From: Wuchereria bancrofti
Lineage: Eukaryota > Nematoda > Chromadorea > Rhabditida > Onchocercidae
Assembly: GCA_005281725.1 (NCBI GenBank)
Contig: SSBO01000003.1
Coordinates: 10,537,251 to 10,601,250, forward strand
Direction of reading: 5' to 3'
Length of the DNA stretch: 64,000 nucleotides
Shown: positions 41,796 to 53,924 of the stretch, in pieces
How the letters are laid out: every line of letters begins with the position of its first letter
Position numbering within the stretch: position 1 is the first letter of the stretch
Position numbers and translations under genes: made by a program
The notes under the pieces: generated by a model
What the model was told of the DNA's origin: nothing
The model's input: the letters and a program-made list of their open reading frames with translations, nothing else
Databases searched by the model: none

Positions 41796-41929
41796 AATAT
41801 TTGATTGATAGTAGCAAAAGAAATATATTTCAGCGTAATCAGAAGTATCAGAAGCTTCTTCAGCAGCTAACAATTTCTGCAGTTGTAATAATAAATCAGT
41901 AATAAAGAAACGATAGAAGAAGATATTAG

Positions 41930-42005
41930 ATTGACGTATGTGTGGAAGTCGACGCACTTGCGCCTTGTGTATTGCGCATACGCGCTTAGGCGCCAACTAC
42001 CACAC
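41930..42005 (-). promoter_or_regulatory. CpG-rich putative cyclin D promoter with E2F-like TTGGCGCC
   Basis: Between 140 and 215 bp upstream of the cyclin start the sequence has many GCGC and CGC steps in an AT-rich setting. On the gene's strand it contains TTGGCGCC (complement of 41989-41996), close to the E2F consensus TTTSSCGC. D cyclins act upstream of Rb/E2F, so feedback would be plausible. The role is inferred from the motif only. Confidence 0.35.
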
Positions 42006-44313
42006 ACCACACTTATTTGATTGATAATTTTCGTCAGTGATATATTTTTGTTGGATGATGATGATGATGATGATGGTAACTGTGGAATTTTGAAATTCAG
42101 GATACTATGCCGCTGAAAAGTTAGCAATATTGGAAAGTATATTCCCGAGTTATACGGTACTAGATGTTACGTATTTATCAACGTTAAACGTAGCTATTAT
42201 TATTCCGTGCGAAACGACTTACTTACATATTATAAAATGATATTGTGATATAATATCTGTCTATCATGAGACAGTGTAAAAAAGAAATATTAAATAATTT
42301 CACTTATCATTATGAAAGAAGCAAACTGATAAGGGCAAAAGAAACCATTCAATTTCTGCTTTAAAATTCTCACTTCATAATATTCTATCAATAATAGTTA
42401 ATTTTATTTTTTTTAGGAGCCTAATTAACCTTAATTTATTGGTTAGAAAAATAATTAAATTATATTGTAATATACGACAAGTAATTAGCAGATATAATTA
42501 TGAAATTTGTTGTTTGCATTAAACAAAGCAACAAAAATATGTGAATGGAGAAAATAATAAATAAACAGATTGACAAATAGAACAATCAAAATTCAAATTT
42601 AGAAATTTTGAGTGATGCTTCAGAAGTTTTAGTCAGAAGAAAAAAATTAAATTTGAAATCGTATATGGGATTTATTTTTATTCTTTTTATATAACACATA
42701 AATGTCCACTAGGAATGATAGGCTGATAAGGAACTGATCAAAAGTTGAAACTTGAAGTCCGGAATTTCTTCTACATTTTAAATAAAAATTTTGGAATGTT
42801 TTTCATCAAAAATTGCTATGATGCATATAGCATTAGAAATTTCATTTTCCGAGAGAAAAAAAGTGTAAAATCCCAAATTTCGCGTTGGGAAATAACAATA
42901 AAGATTACCTTGGCATTCTATTCTATGAACCTTCTTCGTTCCGGTAAACCTAATCATTCAGAATGAGAAAGGTGCATTTTAGTTGTCCAACCGATGATCT
43001 TGCAATGCACGACTGCAACGAATAATTAGAGAGAAGCGTTCATATATAATGCCCTATGACCCGAACGAAGTATGAATGTTGCCGACCCGATATGTACGCT
43101 GTTTAGCAAACATACAAATGCATGTTGCAATATGTAGCATGCAATGTTGCAAATAACACTGACAAAGAAAATGATAAATAGAGAAGTGAAGAGGGAGGAA
43201 GAGAGAAGAAAAGAGAGAAAAAAGAGGAAATGAAAAGTGCTAAGTTATTAATTAGAAATATGAAAACTTATCTTTTTTTCCCATCTCATTTATTTTCACT
43301 TTTTCTAAATTTTCACGAAAGGGACAAGCAGCTTTTCAACCCTAATTAATAAATTAAATATTATACATAAACTTTTCTAATTTAAAGTTTTTTCTTTCCT
43401 GAATTTTGCCAAGTGATAAGCATGTAAATAAATTATGCTTTATTTAAATCGTACTTAATTAAAATTATGTATGAATAATAATAAAAACTGAATTTAATCA
43501 AAAGATGCAAACGATAGGAAAAATTCTACTTTATAAATAAACTGTTGTTAGTAAAAATTACAATGGGACGAAAAAAAGACCAATCGATTAATCGATTATT
43601 GATAATATTATTGAATTTTTTAATATTATACCGAAAAGAAAAAGAAAAATTCCACTATACTCATCACAGATCTTTTATTATTTCCAATTATATTAATCAA
43701 TAATTAAAAAATTCTTGCTGTTAAATTAATACAATAAACAATAAGTACAATTCTTACTTCATTTAAATTACTTGAAAAAAAAAAGGAGAAATGAGAGAGA
43801 AAGGGAGAAAGAGATAAGTATGTTTAAACAAATTACAAATGAAAGAGATAGTTTCGAAGTAAAACATTCAAATATTTTAATTTAAATGCAAAAAAAAGGG
43901 AATGAAAATGGAAAAAAGCAAAAGGAACACGATGAACGATGAATATGAAAGGGATAAATGGAAAAGGTCAACGTTCAAACAGGGATAATAGGTTAAGAGA
44001 TTGGGTCATCAGTGCTAGCTGAACAAGGAATAGAAAGAAAAAGGGAATAGAGTGAGTGGTAGGTTAAATAGTTAGAAACACCGCTCTGTCCACCGATAAT
44101 GGAACTTCCATTTCTTAAATATTACATATGCATACGACGTACACGTATATCAGTTGACAATTCCATTTCATTGTCATTAGCTAATGACCAAAACACTCTA
44201 TTCTTTGAACTTTTTTCTTCCTCTGAATTTTATCGAATGGTAAACATTTATAAAATAGGTCGTACTTACTCACATTGTACTTATTTCTGGTATAATGAGA
44301 CTGCATAAGATGG

Positions 44314-44390
44314 TAATAATTAATAATAATAATAATAATAAATAATAATAACGATAATAATAACAACAATAATAATAATAATAGTAATGG
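44314..44390. repeat. AAT trinucleotide array
   Basis: Irregular AAT/ATA units with AAC and ACG interruptions. Directly after it, GAACGGTAATGATGATTC occurs at 44413-44430 and 44441-44458, a 28-bp tandem duplication. Confidence 0.85.
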
Positions 44391-44886
44391 GTAAAAAAAA
44401 GATTACTAAACGGAACGGTAATGATGATTCTTTCTGAACAGAACGGTAATGATGATTCATTCTAAATGGGAAGATAATAATAATGATTCTTTCTAAACAA
44501 AGAAATAACAATGATTCGAAATGGAATAACTTTGATTACAAATATTTCGTAGAATAAAGCTGTCGTCGTAAGTTATCGTGAAATTTTAATATTTTTCCTC
44601 GACTTTTCCTTTTTACTTTGTCAGATTTATGCACTCGAGAAGTATATACAAAGTATTAAATGTATTAATTAAAATAGGAAATTATGAAATAATACAGAAT
44701 TTTAAATGTGAATAAATTGCATGCGGAAAAAAGATATACGGGAGAGTTAGTTTTGTTTGCTACATTTTTGAAATTATTGAAAAAATTATCAAATAATAAC
44801 TGATTATTTGTTCCGATAAAATATGCTATATACCGTTTTATATAAATTAAAATTATATGAAAATCAGTTCTCGTAATAATTAATTA

Positions 44887-45252
44887 ATGCTTACATACTT
44901 AATCAATCCTAAATTAGTTCAGCAAATATCTCCAAATAATAATGACAACAACAACGACAATAGCAACAACAATAACAACAACAATAGCAGTAACAATAAC
45001 AATAACAATAACAGCAACATTAATACCATCAGTTATCATCTTTATAAGCAAAATGAAGAAATTTATATAAATAAAATAAGACAAGAATATATGAATATTC
45101 GCAGTTCATTCTATTTTTGTAACATTCAATGGAGAATTTATCTATTTGAGAATAGTAACTGTCAAAAGTATTATGTATTAATGCATAATGAAATTATGGA
45201 AATGAAGAAAATACTTGAACAAATACTCAAAAAGAAAAAAGAAAATACTTGA
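44887..45252 (+). CDS. Doubtful Asn-rich 121-codon open frame
   Basis: Residues 17-44 are almost all Asn with Ser and Asp, produced by an AAC/AAT microsatellite. The remainder (about 75 residues) has normal-looking polar sequence with aromatic residues and Cys, ending in a charged helical segment (EIMEMKKILEQILKKKK). The part after the repeat is unusually long and balanced for chance. There is no recognised family, no splice acceptor at the start and partial duplications (GAAAATACTTGAACAAATA) around the stop. It could be a small gene, an exon fragment or chance. Confidence 0.2.
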   Translation: MLTYLINPKLVQQISPNNNDNNNDNSNNNNNNNSSNNNNNNNSNINTISYHLYKQNEEIYINKIRQEYMNIRSSFYFCNIQWRIYLFENSNCQKYYVLMHNEIMEMKKILEQILKKKKENT

Positions 45253-46528
45253 ACAAATATTATATGATAGCAAAGCAAGGAAAAATGAAAGTGTAGAAAT
45301 TGAGGAAAATACTTGAATACTTTATCAAATACTCAAATAATACAAATTTAAAAGAAAGAAAGAAAGAAAAGAAAACTAAATGTGACCGTTTATTTGAAGT
45401 ATGAAAAAAAAGAACTTTGTATAATTTAAATTATTAAATGGTATCTGTTTAATTCAAATATATGTTACTAAAGAGGAATGCAACGGTTAAATATTTCCGA
45501 CTTATTCGGAAGTTTCCGAAATTATTGTAGTATATGTGTAGCATTTTTTAATACAATTAATTTATTCATAAAATTGGTAGTACTGATATTTCAGTATGAA
45601 ATATGTATAGCAGAAAAATTCTTTAACTATTAGCTCTATTTATCATATTTGAAATGTTTTACAACAATTTCGTTTGGATTGTGTAAATACTAGTGATAAG
45701 AACAAAAAGATAATGCAATAATCGATAAATTATTTTTAAAATTATAAAATTTAATTCAAGTTTTTTTTTTTTGCATGATTATTTAACCATTTATATGTGA
45801 ACAAAGCAATAATGATTGCATGCTCAATATCATATGCACCGTTTTTCTTTCTTGCTTTTAAATTTAATTAGTTAGAAACAAAGATAAAGAAAAAAGAGGC
45901 AGAAGAAGAAAGAAAGGAAAAGTAACAAGGAAATATTTTAATCATTAAATTTTAAGATTTATGATGGATCAGTTAGAAGTTTTATTAAAAGATTATAAAA
46001 TTTATTAAATTTTAATTTAAGAAAAATATTTTTTTTTCAGTTATCATAAATGTTAAAAAAAAATTTTTAATAAAGTTTTCTTCTTTATTATAATTTTTTA
46101 TTAAAGAAAAACTTGAAATAAAAAATCTTTATTTAAAAGACAAAAATTGATAGTGCCTTTTTACATATCTCTTTATTTTATCTATTCTTTTTAGAAAAAA
46201 AAATCTTCGAGTCTATAAAATATTCTTTTTTTTTCTTCAGACTGTTAAAAAAAGAGAGAGAAAAACGGTTGACAAAAAATGTAAAATAAGACAAAACAAA
46301 ATTTCGGAAATATAAAAAATGTTTCAAAACTAAAAAAATGTCAAAATAATCTATATAAATCTCATCGTTCTTTCTTTTCCTCAACTGATAACTCTATGCA
46401 AATAAAGCGTAACTTACCTGTGACCTTTAACCTTTTGCTAAAAGGAAAAATGCAATGAATTTGATCCCACTTCTAACCTTATCAAATCTCCCACTCTCAT
46501 ATCACCAATTTATTAATAGGAGAACAAC

Positions 46529-46597
46529 ATGGATTTAATGCGGCCTCTGCCCTCAAGCAAGCCTACAAAATCTCATTCTGCATCTTACAGTTCTTAG
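46529..46597 (+). CDS. Candidate 22-codon open frame after a splice-like acceptor
   Basis: MDLMRPLPSSKPTKSHSASY... in a GC-richer patch. The acceptor-like TTATTAATAG ends nine bases before the ATG. It is too short to assign; it could be a first exon, a short upstream frame of a non-coding transcript or chance. Confidence 0.12.
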   Translation: MDLMRPLPSSKPTKSHSASYSS

Positions 46598-47680
46598 CTT
46601 AAAAAGAAAAATGCACAACAGAAAAACAAAAGAAAAAAAAAGATTTTAAGGAAAAAGGAAGAGACGAGAAGATTGCATGTTATTCTTTCTTATTACCTTA
46701 ATTATTTAAGACTGATTTAATTGGAAGTTTAAATTTAAAATTGTTAATTTTGGTAGTGGAAAGAAAAAAAATTTCAAAAGAAATTCGTAAAATTTATGGA
46801 ATTTTGAAACTAAATTCACAAAAATTTAAACATTTATTGAATGTTTGTTAGTTCTGAAAGTGCCGAATCTTAATTTAATTATTATATTTTCAAAATAATT
46901 ATTTAGATGTCAAAAAACTAATACAAATAAAATGTTCAATTAGCTACTATACACTATTTATTAAAAGTTCTTAGATCAAAAGGAAGAAAACAAATGAAAC
47001 AAAAACAAAATAGAACAAAATTCGAAATGATAAAAGCAAAAGTAAAGCAAAAAAAAAACAAATTAGTATATATTTATTAATTTTTAAAAAGTTAAATTAT
47101 TTCAAAATTCTACAAAAGATACAAGTTTTTTTTTTCAAAATGAAGAAGTGTAAATTTTTTTAAAAAATCGTACAATTCATGCCATTTATAAGAAATTACA
47201 GAATTACGATAATTTTTAAATTAGAATTATTTTTGAAAATTTTTCGAAAATCTAAAATTGGTATGAATTTAAAAAAAAAAGAAAAAAAAAATGAAGCAGG
47301 AATAATTGACACACCCAACGTTTAATAATTAAATTTGATAAAAAAACAATTTAAAATTTAATAATCAAAATTTTCATAACTTACTCATATTACTCTCATT
47401 TTTTATCTATTAGTTTACATCTCACCCAATTTGCTATCTTCCGGTTTTTCAGTTTTTCCGCTAAAAAAAAGAGAAAGAAAGAATGCTCTAAAAAAGTTAT
47501 GTGATAATCTGATAAAAATTATCACTTCAAAAGAAAAGAAAAGTTGCGCAAGGATCAGTTCCGCACTTCACTATCACAAATAACAACTTCCTACTCACAC
47601 ATATACCGTCGCCGTCCTTCCCAGCAATTCCAATAGCTCAATTTCCCGTCTCAATTCTGTCTGTCAGTTTTGGTTGAACT

Positions 47681-47735
47681 GAAGGCGGATAGTTTCGTTG
47701 CAATTCCGTTTCTCGAAGGCGGTACATGAAGGCGG
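47681..47735 (+). promoter_or_regulatory. Three copies of GAAGGCGG in 55 bp
   Basis: GAAGGCGG occurs at 47681-47688, 47715-47722 and 47728-47735. All are in the same orientation, within a GC-richer stretch (47540-47760). It looks like a cluster of binding sites or a small promoter; the factor is unknown. Confidence 0.3.
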
Positions 47736-48551
47736 AGTTGTCCATCCCATATTCGTTGATCTCTGTCATTTTTATATCATCAACCATTCTCTCTTTCTCT
47801 CTCTCTTTCTCTCCCTTTCTTCAACTCATCCTTTTTCATTTCTTCCAATTATTAGCAGTTGAAAAATTATTGATGATTGAAATTATCATTATTATCATCT
47901 ATCTACAAGCATCTTCGCGCATTATCAAGCAAACACACGCACACATACTTAAGAACTAAAAAAGCCCACTAACTCCTCCATTTTTTTTTTTTTTTGAAAT
48001 ATTTGATTTAGACATATCCGCATAAAAAAAAGAGAAAAGAAGTAAACTTGAATTAACTTATTACAAACAAAGTAAAGATTAATAAATGCTTTAGTAATTT
48101 GAGAAATAACGAATGAATGAGTGAATACTTTGGATAAAGGAATAATAAATGAAGCTAACATATATATGTATATTCTGTCATTATTTACCTATAATATCAC
48201 CCGAATTGTGATAAAAATATTAACGATTTGCTATTAGCTTCAAAGTTTTTGCAACTTTATGTTTTGTTTGAATTTTGTAAATATACTAATAGTAACATAA
48301 AGTATAAGTAAGAAAGATGAAAATGAATTCGATGAGAAATATTATTGTCAAATCGGATGAAGCAAAATAATTTTCTATATTATTTTTTACTTAGTACCAT
48401 AAGAAGGACATAATTTTTTCTATTCTACAAATTTTTAAAAATATTTTTTCTTTTTTTTTTTGGAAAAAAATGGAGAGAAAACACGAAATGACAACAAGTA
48501 GCTAAATAGTTGCAATTTTCTAGACATAAATTTATTTCGTCATCCTTCCAT

Positions 48552-48691
48552 CCATTTATTCGTTTATTTATTTGCTTTTTAATTATTTAATTAATTAAGT
48601 TATGTATTTGTTTATTTATTTACTTAATTAATTAATTTAATTATTTTTATACTTATTTATTTATCTATTTATTTTATTTATTTGTTTATTC
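48552..48691. repeat. Degenerate TTTA/ATTT tetranucleotide array
   Basis: Runs of ATTT, GTTT and AATT units, imperfect throughout. Confidence 0.8.
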
Positions 48692-51600
48692 ATAAGTATT
48701 TCTCATTTAGAGTAGAAAAAAAAAAACTAAAATTTAGTTAACTAACAACATGGCTTGTACTGTATTTTGCATTTTACAGTAATTCCAATACTATTTGAAA
48801 ATGTAACAAATAAAAATTTGTTTGATTTATCTATTATCAGTCTATCAAAGAAAAAAATAGAAAAAAGCAATTAGATTTGATGACATCGACAATGACAATC
48901 CCATACAAAATCTTTTTATGGTGCAGCTGAAACAATGATGAAAAAGATTAACTTTTTGAGGAGGAAAATTTTGAAAAACAAAAAAGATGGAAGAAAATTT
49001 AATTCAAATCAGAAGAAGCGGTAATGATTCGTTTGGTAAAAGGATAAAGGATGAAAACAAAAATGATTCTCATCAAAATGTGATAGATGATGTAAGAGAC
49101 ATCTGCGCATGCACATTACTTCATGAGCATATGAGAATTTGACTTTTAAATTTAAATTTAAAATTTTTTCAGTAGGTTATTTTTAAAGGGTTGGAAAAAA
49201 AAACTAATCGTATATAGCCAAATTGCAAGATTTCAATGTCTTTATCAATTTTTAAGTTTCAATTTAATGTTGATTTTCTACAATTTGTTATTTTATTTAC
49301 AATAAATTTATGTGCTAAATTTAACAATAATATGTATAAAATTAAACCAAAATTTAAACAAATAATTCATTAAATTTAATCGTTGATTATTCCAAATTTC
49401 AATTCCATTTTTAATAATTCCATTTCATTATTGAATTTGTCATAGATTCTATTATTGCATTTTTATGTTATAAAAGATATTAGAAATAAATTATTGAAGT
49501 TATCGTCAAATCACATAAAAAAGAACAATTGAAGTTAATGTTTCTACCTTCTTTTCACTTTTTTAATTTTGAAAATTCGTTTGCTTAAGTTTAAAATTTC
49601 CTTTTTTATTCAATTCACTTGTTTGCACACAAATTAATCTGCTCAAAATTTAATTTGAATACTTAGCCAAACTTTTTTTCTTTTTGAATAATAACTTCAA
49701 ATAGTTAAAGAATAATTTTCATATTTTCCATTTTTTTTTTTCTGTCTGTTGTAGCAACAAGGAACAAAGATTTATATGATTATCTAAAATTCCTTTTATG
49801 AAATAATCAGAATCATTTTTACCGCCTGTCGCCTGTCTCAATCATTTGTCTTATCACTATTTTACTTTTTCTTTTTTATTATTTTATTTATTTATTTTTG
49901 AAATATCTTTGCAGATTGTTTAATGCTTTATAATCAGTGTCTTCTTTTTTCTTTATTTTTATTTATATCATTTTATTTGTTAAGATTAACCGTTTTTTTT
50001 ATTGAAGAAATTATGAAAATAATTTATCACTTACAAATTTAATCTTTGTTAGAATAGCATTGTTAGGATTTTAATAATGGAAGTTATGATGACATTGTTA
50101 ATAAATTAATAAATCGATATTGTCATTAACGTTGATAAGTTAAAAGCATAAAACTAAAAAGCTAATACTATCTGTGATGCATTTAATAATGAGTGTAGCG
50201 ATAGTAATAGTACTTGAAAAATGTTAAATAATTTCAATAAATTATATTAGCATATAAAGTTGTATTCTATTATTTATTTCTAATTTTTGTTTTTTTTTCC
50301 TTTCATTAAACTATCATTGTTAAAAAAAGCAAGTAAATAAAATAAATAAATAAGTAATAAGTAAATTTAAAAAAACAGATAAGTGTACTGTGAAAGAAGA
50401 AAATGAAGAAGCACAACGATGATTTAATAGATTAATTACTAGTTTAATTATAATTACTTACTTGGTCTAGTTTAATATAAAAAAATTTTGTAATTGAGTA
50501 GTAAGTAAGTAAATAAGTAAGCAAGTAAGTGAGAATCATTAAGTCATCGTTATGTTTCTTCTTCATTTTCTGCTTTTAAATTATGACTTAATGGGAAGAA
50601 ATTGATCAATCAACTTACTGTGATATTATATCATTTAAATGATCAAAGATCATGTCACATATGTATATCCTGTTTATCTAAATATTTGTTTATATTGTTT
50701 TTCTTTTCAATAAATAGAAATGAAGCAATGAAAATGAGGAATAGAAGTTTTCAATTTTTTTTCCTTTTAAAATTTGAAATTTTAAATCTTTTCAAAAAAG
50801 AAAAGAAAAAAGAAAAAGTACAAGTTTTTTAAAAATGAAAAAAAAAAGATAAATTAGTTGTGAAAAAGATTTGTTATGTCTTTGGTAATACCAATAGTAA
50901 CATTAATACTAAATACTAATACTAATAGTAATACTGATAATGATCAAATTTAAAAAAAAAGAAATTAGTATAGGTGACAAATGGCATAAAATTTCTTTAA
51001 CAAAGGAAAACAAAAAAAAATACACCTACCGCACATTTTTATCCTATTTTTCAAAAAAACTTTTTTTTTTCCTTTTTCACCTTTCTTTTTTTTCTTTTAA
51101 TTAAAATGAATTCGACATTTTAAAGAGAAATTTTTCCTTGTTGTTTTCTATTTCATCCATTCAATGAAATAAAATATATTTGGTGTCAAAATGAAGTATA
51201 AAATTTTTCATTTCTTTGCAATTTCATCTTTTTTTTTTTTATTTCTTCTTCCTTTTTTCCCATAAAAGTGTACTCACTTCTTAAACATTTTTTAAACTTC
51301 TAATTGTCTAACTTTTTAATTTGAATCGATATCAAAATGAAGACAAAAATTAAAAAATGTAAAATTCATCTAACCTTGTGGTAAAAGAAAAGGGAGAAAA
51401 AAGAGAAGTGACGTTTTTTGTTTTCAAAAAATAAATATTTTTTATATATAATATTTTTTTCATACAGAAGTTTTGATAAAAAATTGACTAAAATTTAGTA
51501 ATTAATTAATAATCTGATCAAATAACTTCATTTCTTAACATATTCAATTAGGAATTGAATAGCTTGAAGGTAAAAACTTTCGGACTTTGAAATTATGGTT

Positions 51601-52573
51601 TTTTTTCTTATTACTTTTTTATTTTTCGTCACGTTGAGATGATATCACTTCGTCCCACAGCACATTTACGAGAAGTTAATTGATGAATTAATAATTACTT
51701 TTAATTTATGATACTTTTAACTTTTAAATCAGTAATTTTGATGCATATTAAATGATTTTGTGATTGAAAGTTTCAAATTCTGAAATTATTTTCATTGCCA
51801 TCTAACTTTAGAGAAAAGTAACAATAGACAATAAATGTTTCAAAAATATATTTCGAGAAAATATCTTAAATGTATTTATGACGAAATTTCATTTCTCTCA
51901 TAAATTTATCTGTTAAATACAATACCAATGATAATATTAATACATTTTTATAAATGATATTATTTTTTAATTTTTTTTTTGTTCCAGATTAAATTCTCTA
52001 AAGTAATTTTTAGTAGAAAATAATCCAACGGAGATATTTTTTAATTGTATAAACATGAATTGTTTACCTCGATGACATGTTTAATCTTATAATTTTATCT
52101 GTTTAAAATTTGCATTTTTGCTTCTTCAGTTAATGTATAATTATTTCTGCATTCCTCATTTTCTCTTATCTTTCGCTTATCATTAAAATCTGAATGATAG
52201 ATTTTTTTTTAATTTTTGAAGGAGAGAGGAACCAAGAATTTAATTAATTATCCTATTATTTATATTTTTAGTAGCAGTGTTTTTCCAACCCAATTTCCGC
52301 TTTTTTTAAGGGCTATCTTATGATAGATTTGTATGATAATTTAAAATCACTTAATTCGTGCACGAAATTAATTGATGTATGAATAAAATTTTAAAATATT
52401 TGTTAAAAATTGTTTCAATAAAAAATTCTCTGAAGAGAAAATTAGCAAATAGACTTTTTCCTAATATAAAATTACATAACTTTTAATCCTTTTTAGTGAA
52501 AAATTCTTATAATGTGGCTTTTTTTGCACGAGATTTTATCTCTTACAATTTTTCACAATTTGATACTAACTCC

Positions 52574-52594
52574 TCTCTCTCTCTCTCTCTCTCT
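52574..52594. repeat. CT dinucleotide microsatellite
   Basis: About ten uninterrupted CT units followed by further CT-rich sequence to about 52615. Confidence 0.9.
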
Positions 52595-53883
52595 CTTGCT
52601 CCCTCTCTCTATCTCTGTACACATATATGGAAAAAAATTTTAATAAGTAATAATGACGGCAAAATGGAAATGGTTACGGTAGGCAAACGAGTAGTTTCAT
52701 CCGCCATTTTTAACAATCTAAAATTAAATTCTGCTAATTTAAGAAAAAATATAGTTTCTTTGATAATATAACTTTTGCCAACTAATAATCGATTTGAAAT
52801 CGAACATAAATTAAAATTTATGTGTAGGATACATTGAAAAAATGTGTAGCATAAAATTTAATAAAACCTTAAAATAGGGCCAAATACTTACAAAATATAC
52901 AATAATCAATGATTAAGCAAACAAATAATTCAAAAATTTTTTGCTTTTCATTAAGAGAGAAAACTAAACTGCTAATTTCCTCGTTTTTTTTTTTTTTTTC
53001 AGAATTTCTACAAACACTAATAATTCATTTGTTCTTTTTGTTTAATATTGTCAATGAAACTACATTGGTTATAATAATAATAGTATTAACCAATAACAAT
53101 AATTGATATAATAATAATATTAATAAAATAAATATCTGAGTGTGATAGATAAATGAATAGTTTAAACTGAAGAGAAACAAAAAAAAAAAAAAAGAAGAAT
53201 GGAAGAGAGAAAAATTATAGCTAAAAAGGTTTGTTGACCTTTTCGGCTTTGAAAGAGCTTTTTAGCTTTTTGAACAATCATACATGCATCTATCTAATCT
53301 GTGTCTGTGTAAAATATATAACCAACAGTTTAGCATCTTTGCTTTGCTTTTCTCAAATAGCTTCTCAAAAAATAAAAAATGGAAAAAATTTCAAATGTCA
53401 AAGACTATTAAAGAAAAAAAAAAAGCAGTGCGTCATATTAATTTCCAAAACGATATGAAAATTTTTAAACAAAAATTAACAATGATACGTTGTACCATTT
53501 ATACATATTAATTATAAGTTTTTAAAACAAAAATCTTTTTTTTTTACGGATTATGAAGTATTGCAGATATTCCTAAAATTAATTCAAAAAAAAAGAAAAA
53601 AATTAGCCAAATCTTTAGTTGTTTTTTTTTTTGTTTCTTCGTTAACTTTTATTACTCTTTTTCTTCTGCACTGTTTTCTTTTTACTCTGCCATCTATCAT
53701 TTTCATTCTTCTTTATGTCCTATCAATAACAATAACAACTGAAAAAAAGGCTTAAAAATATGCTGGAATGCATGTATGATGCATATGAAAGGTGCAATGA
53801 ACAGGGAAAGGAGAAAAGGAAAAATGATGATTTGATCACCCAATTCCTCGTTCTAATCTTCCAAACAGTTATTATTATCATTT

Positions 53884-53924
53884 ATTATAACAACAATTAT
53901 TACTATTATTATTGTTGTTATTAT
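53884..53924. repeat. 14-bp inverted repeat in an ATT-rich array
   Basis: ATTATAACAACAAT (53884-53897) and ATTGTTGTTATAAT (53911-53924) are exact reverse complements around a 13-base ATT-rich loop. They lie inside an ATT microsatellite (about 53867-53970). Confidence 0.75.

Noticed and set aside
41570..41797. Plus-strand Cys-rich 75-codon frame
   Set aside because: Antisense of the polyglutamine part of cyclin D exon 1.
41867..42127. 86-codon minus frame upstream of the cyclin start
   Set aside because: Overlaps the presumed promoter or 5' UTR, its Ser run comes from a GAT microsatellite, and the trans-splice acceptor at 41794 makes it untranslated.
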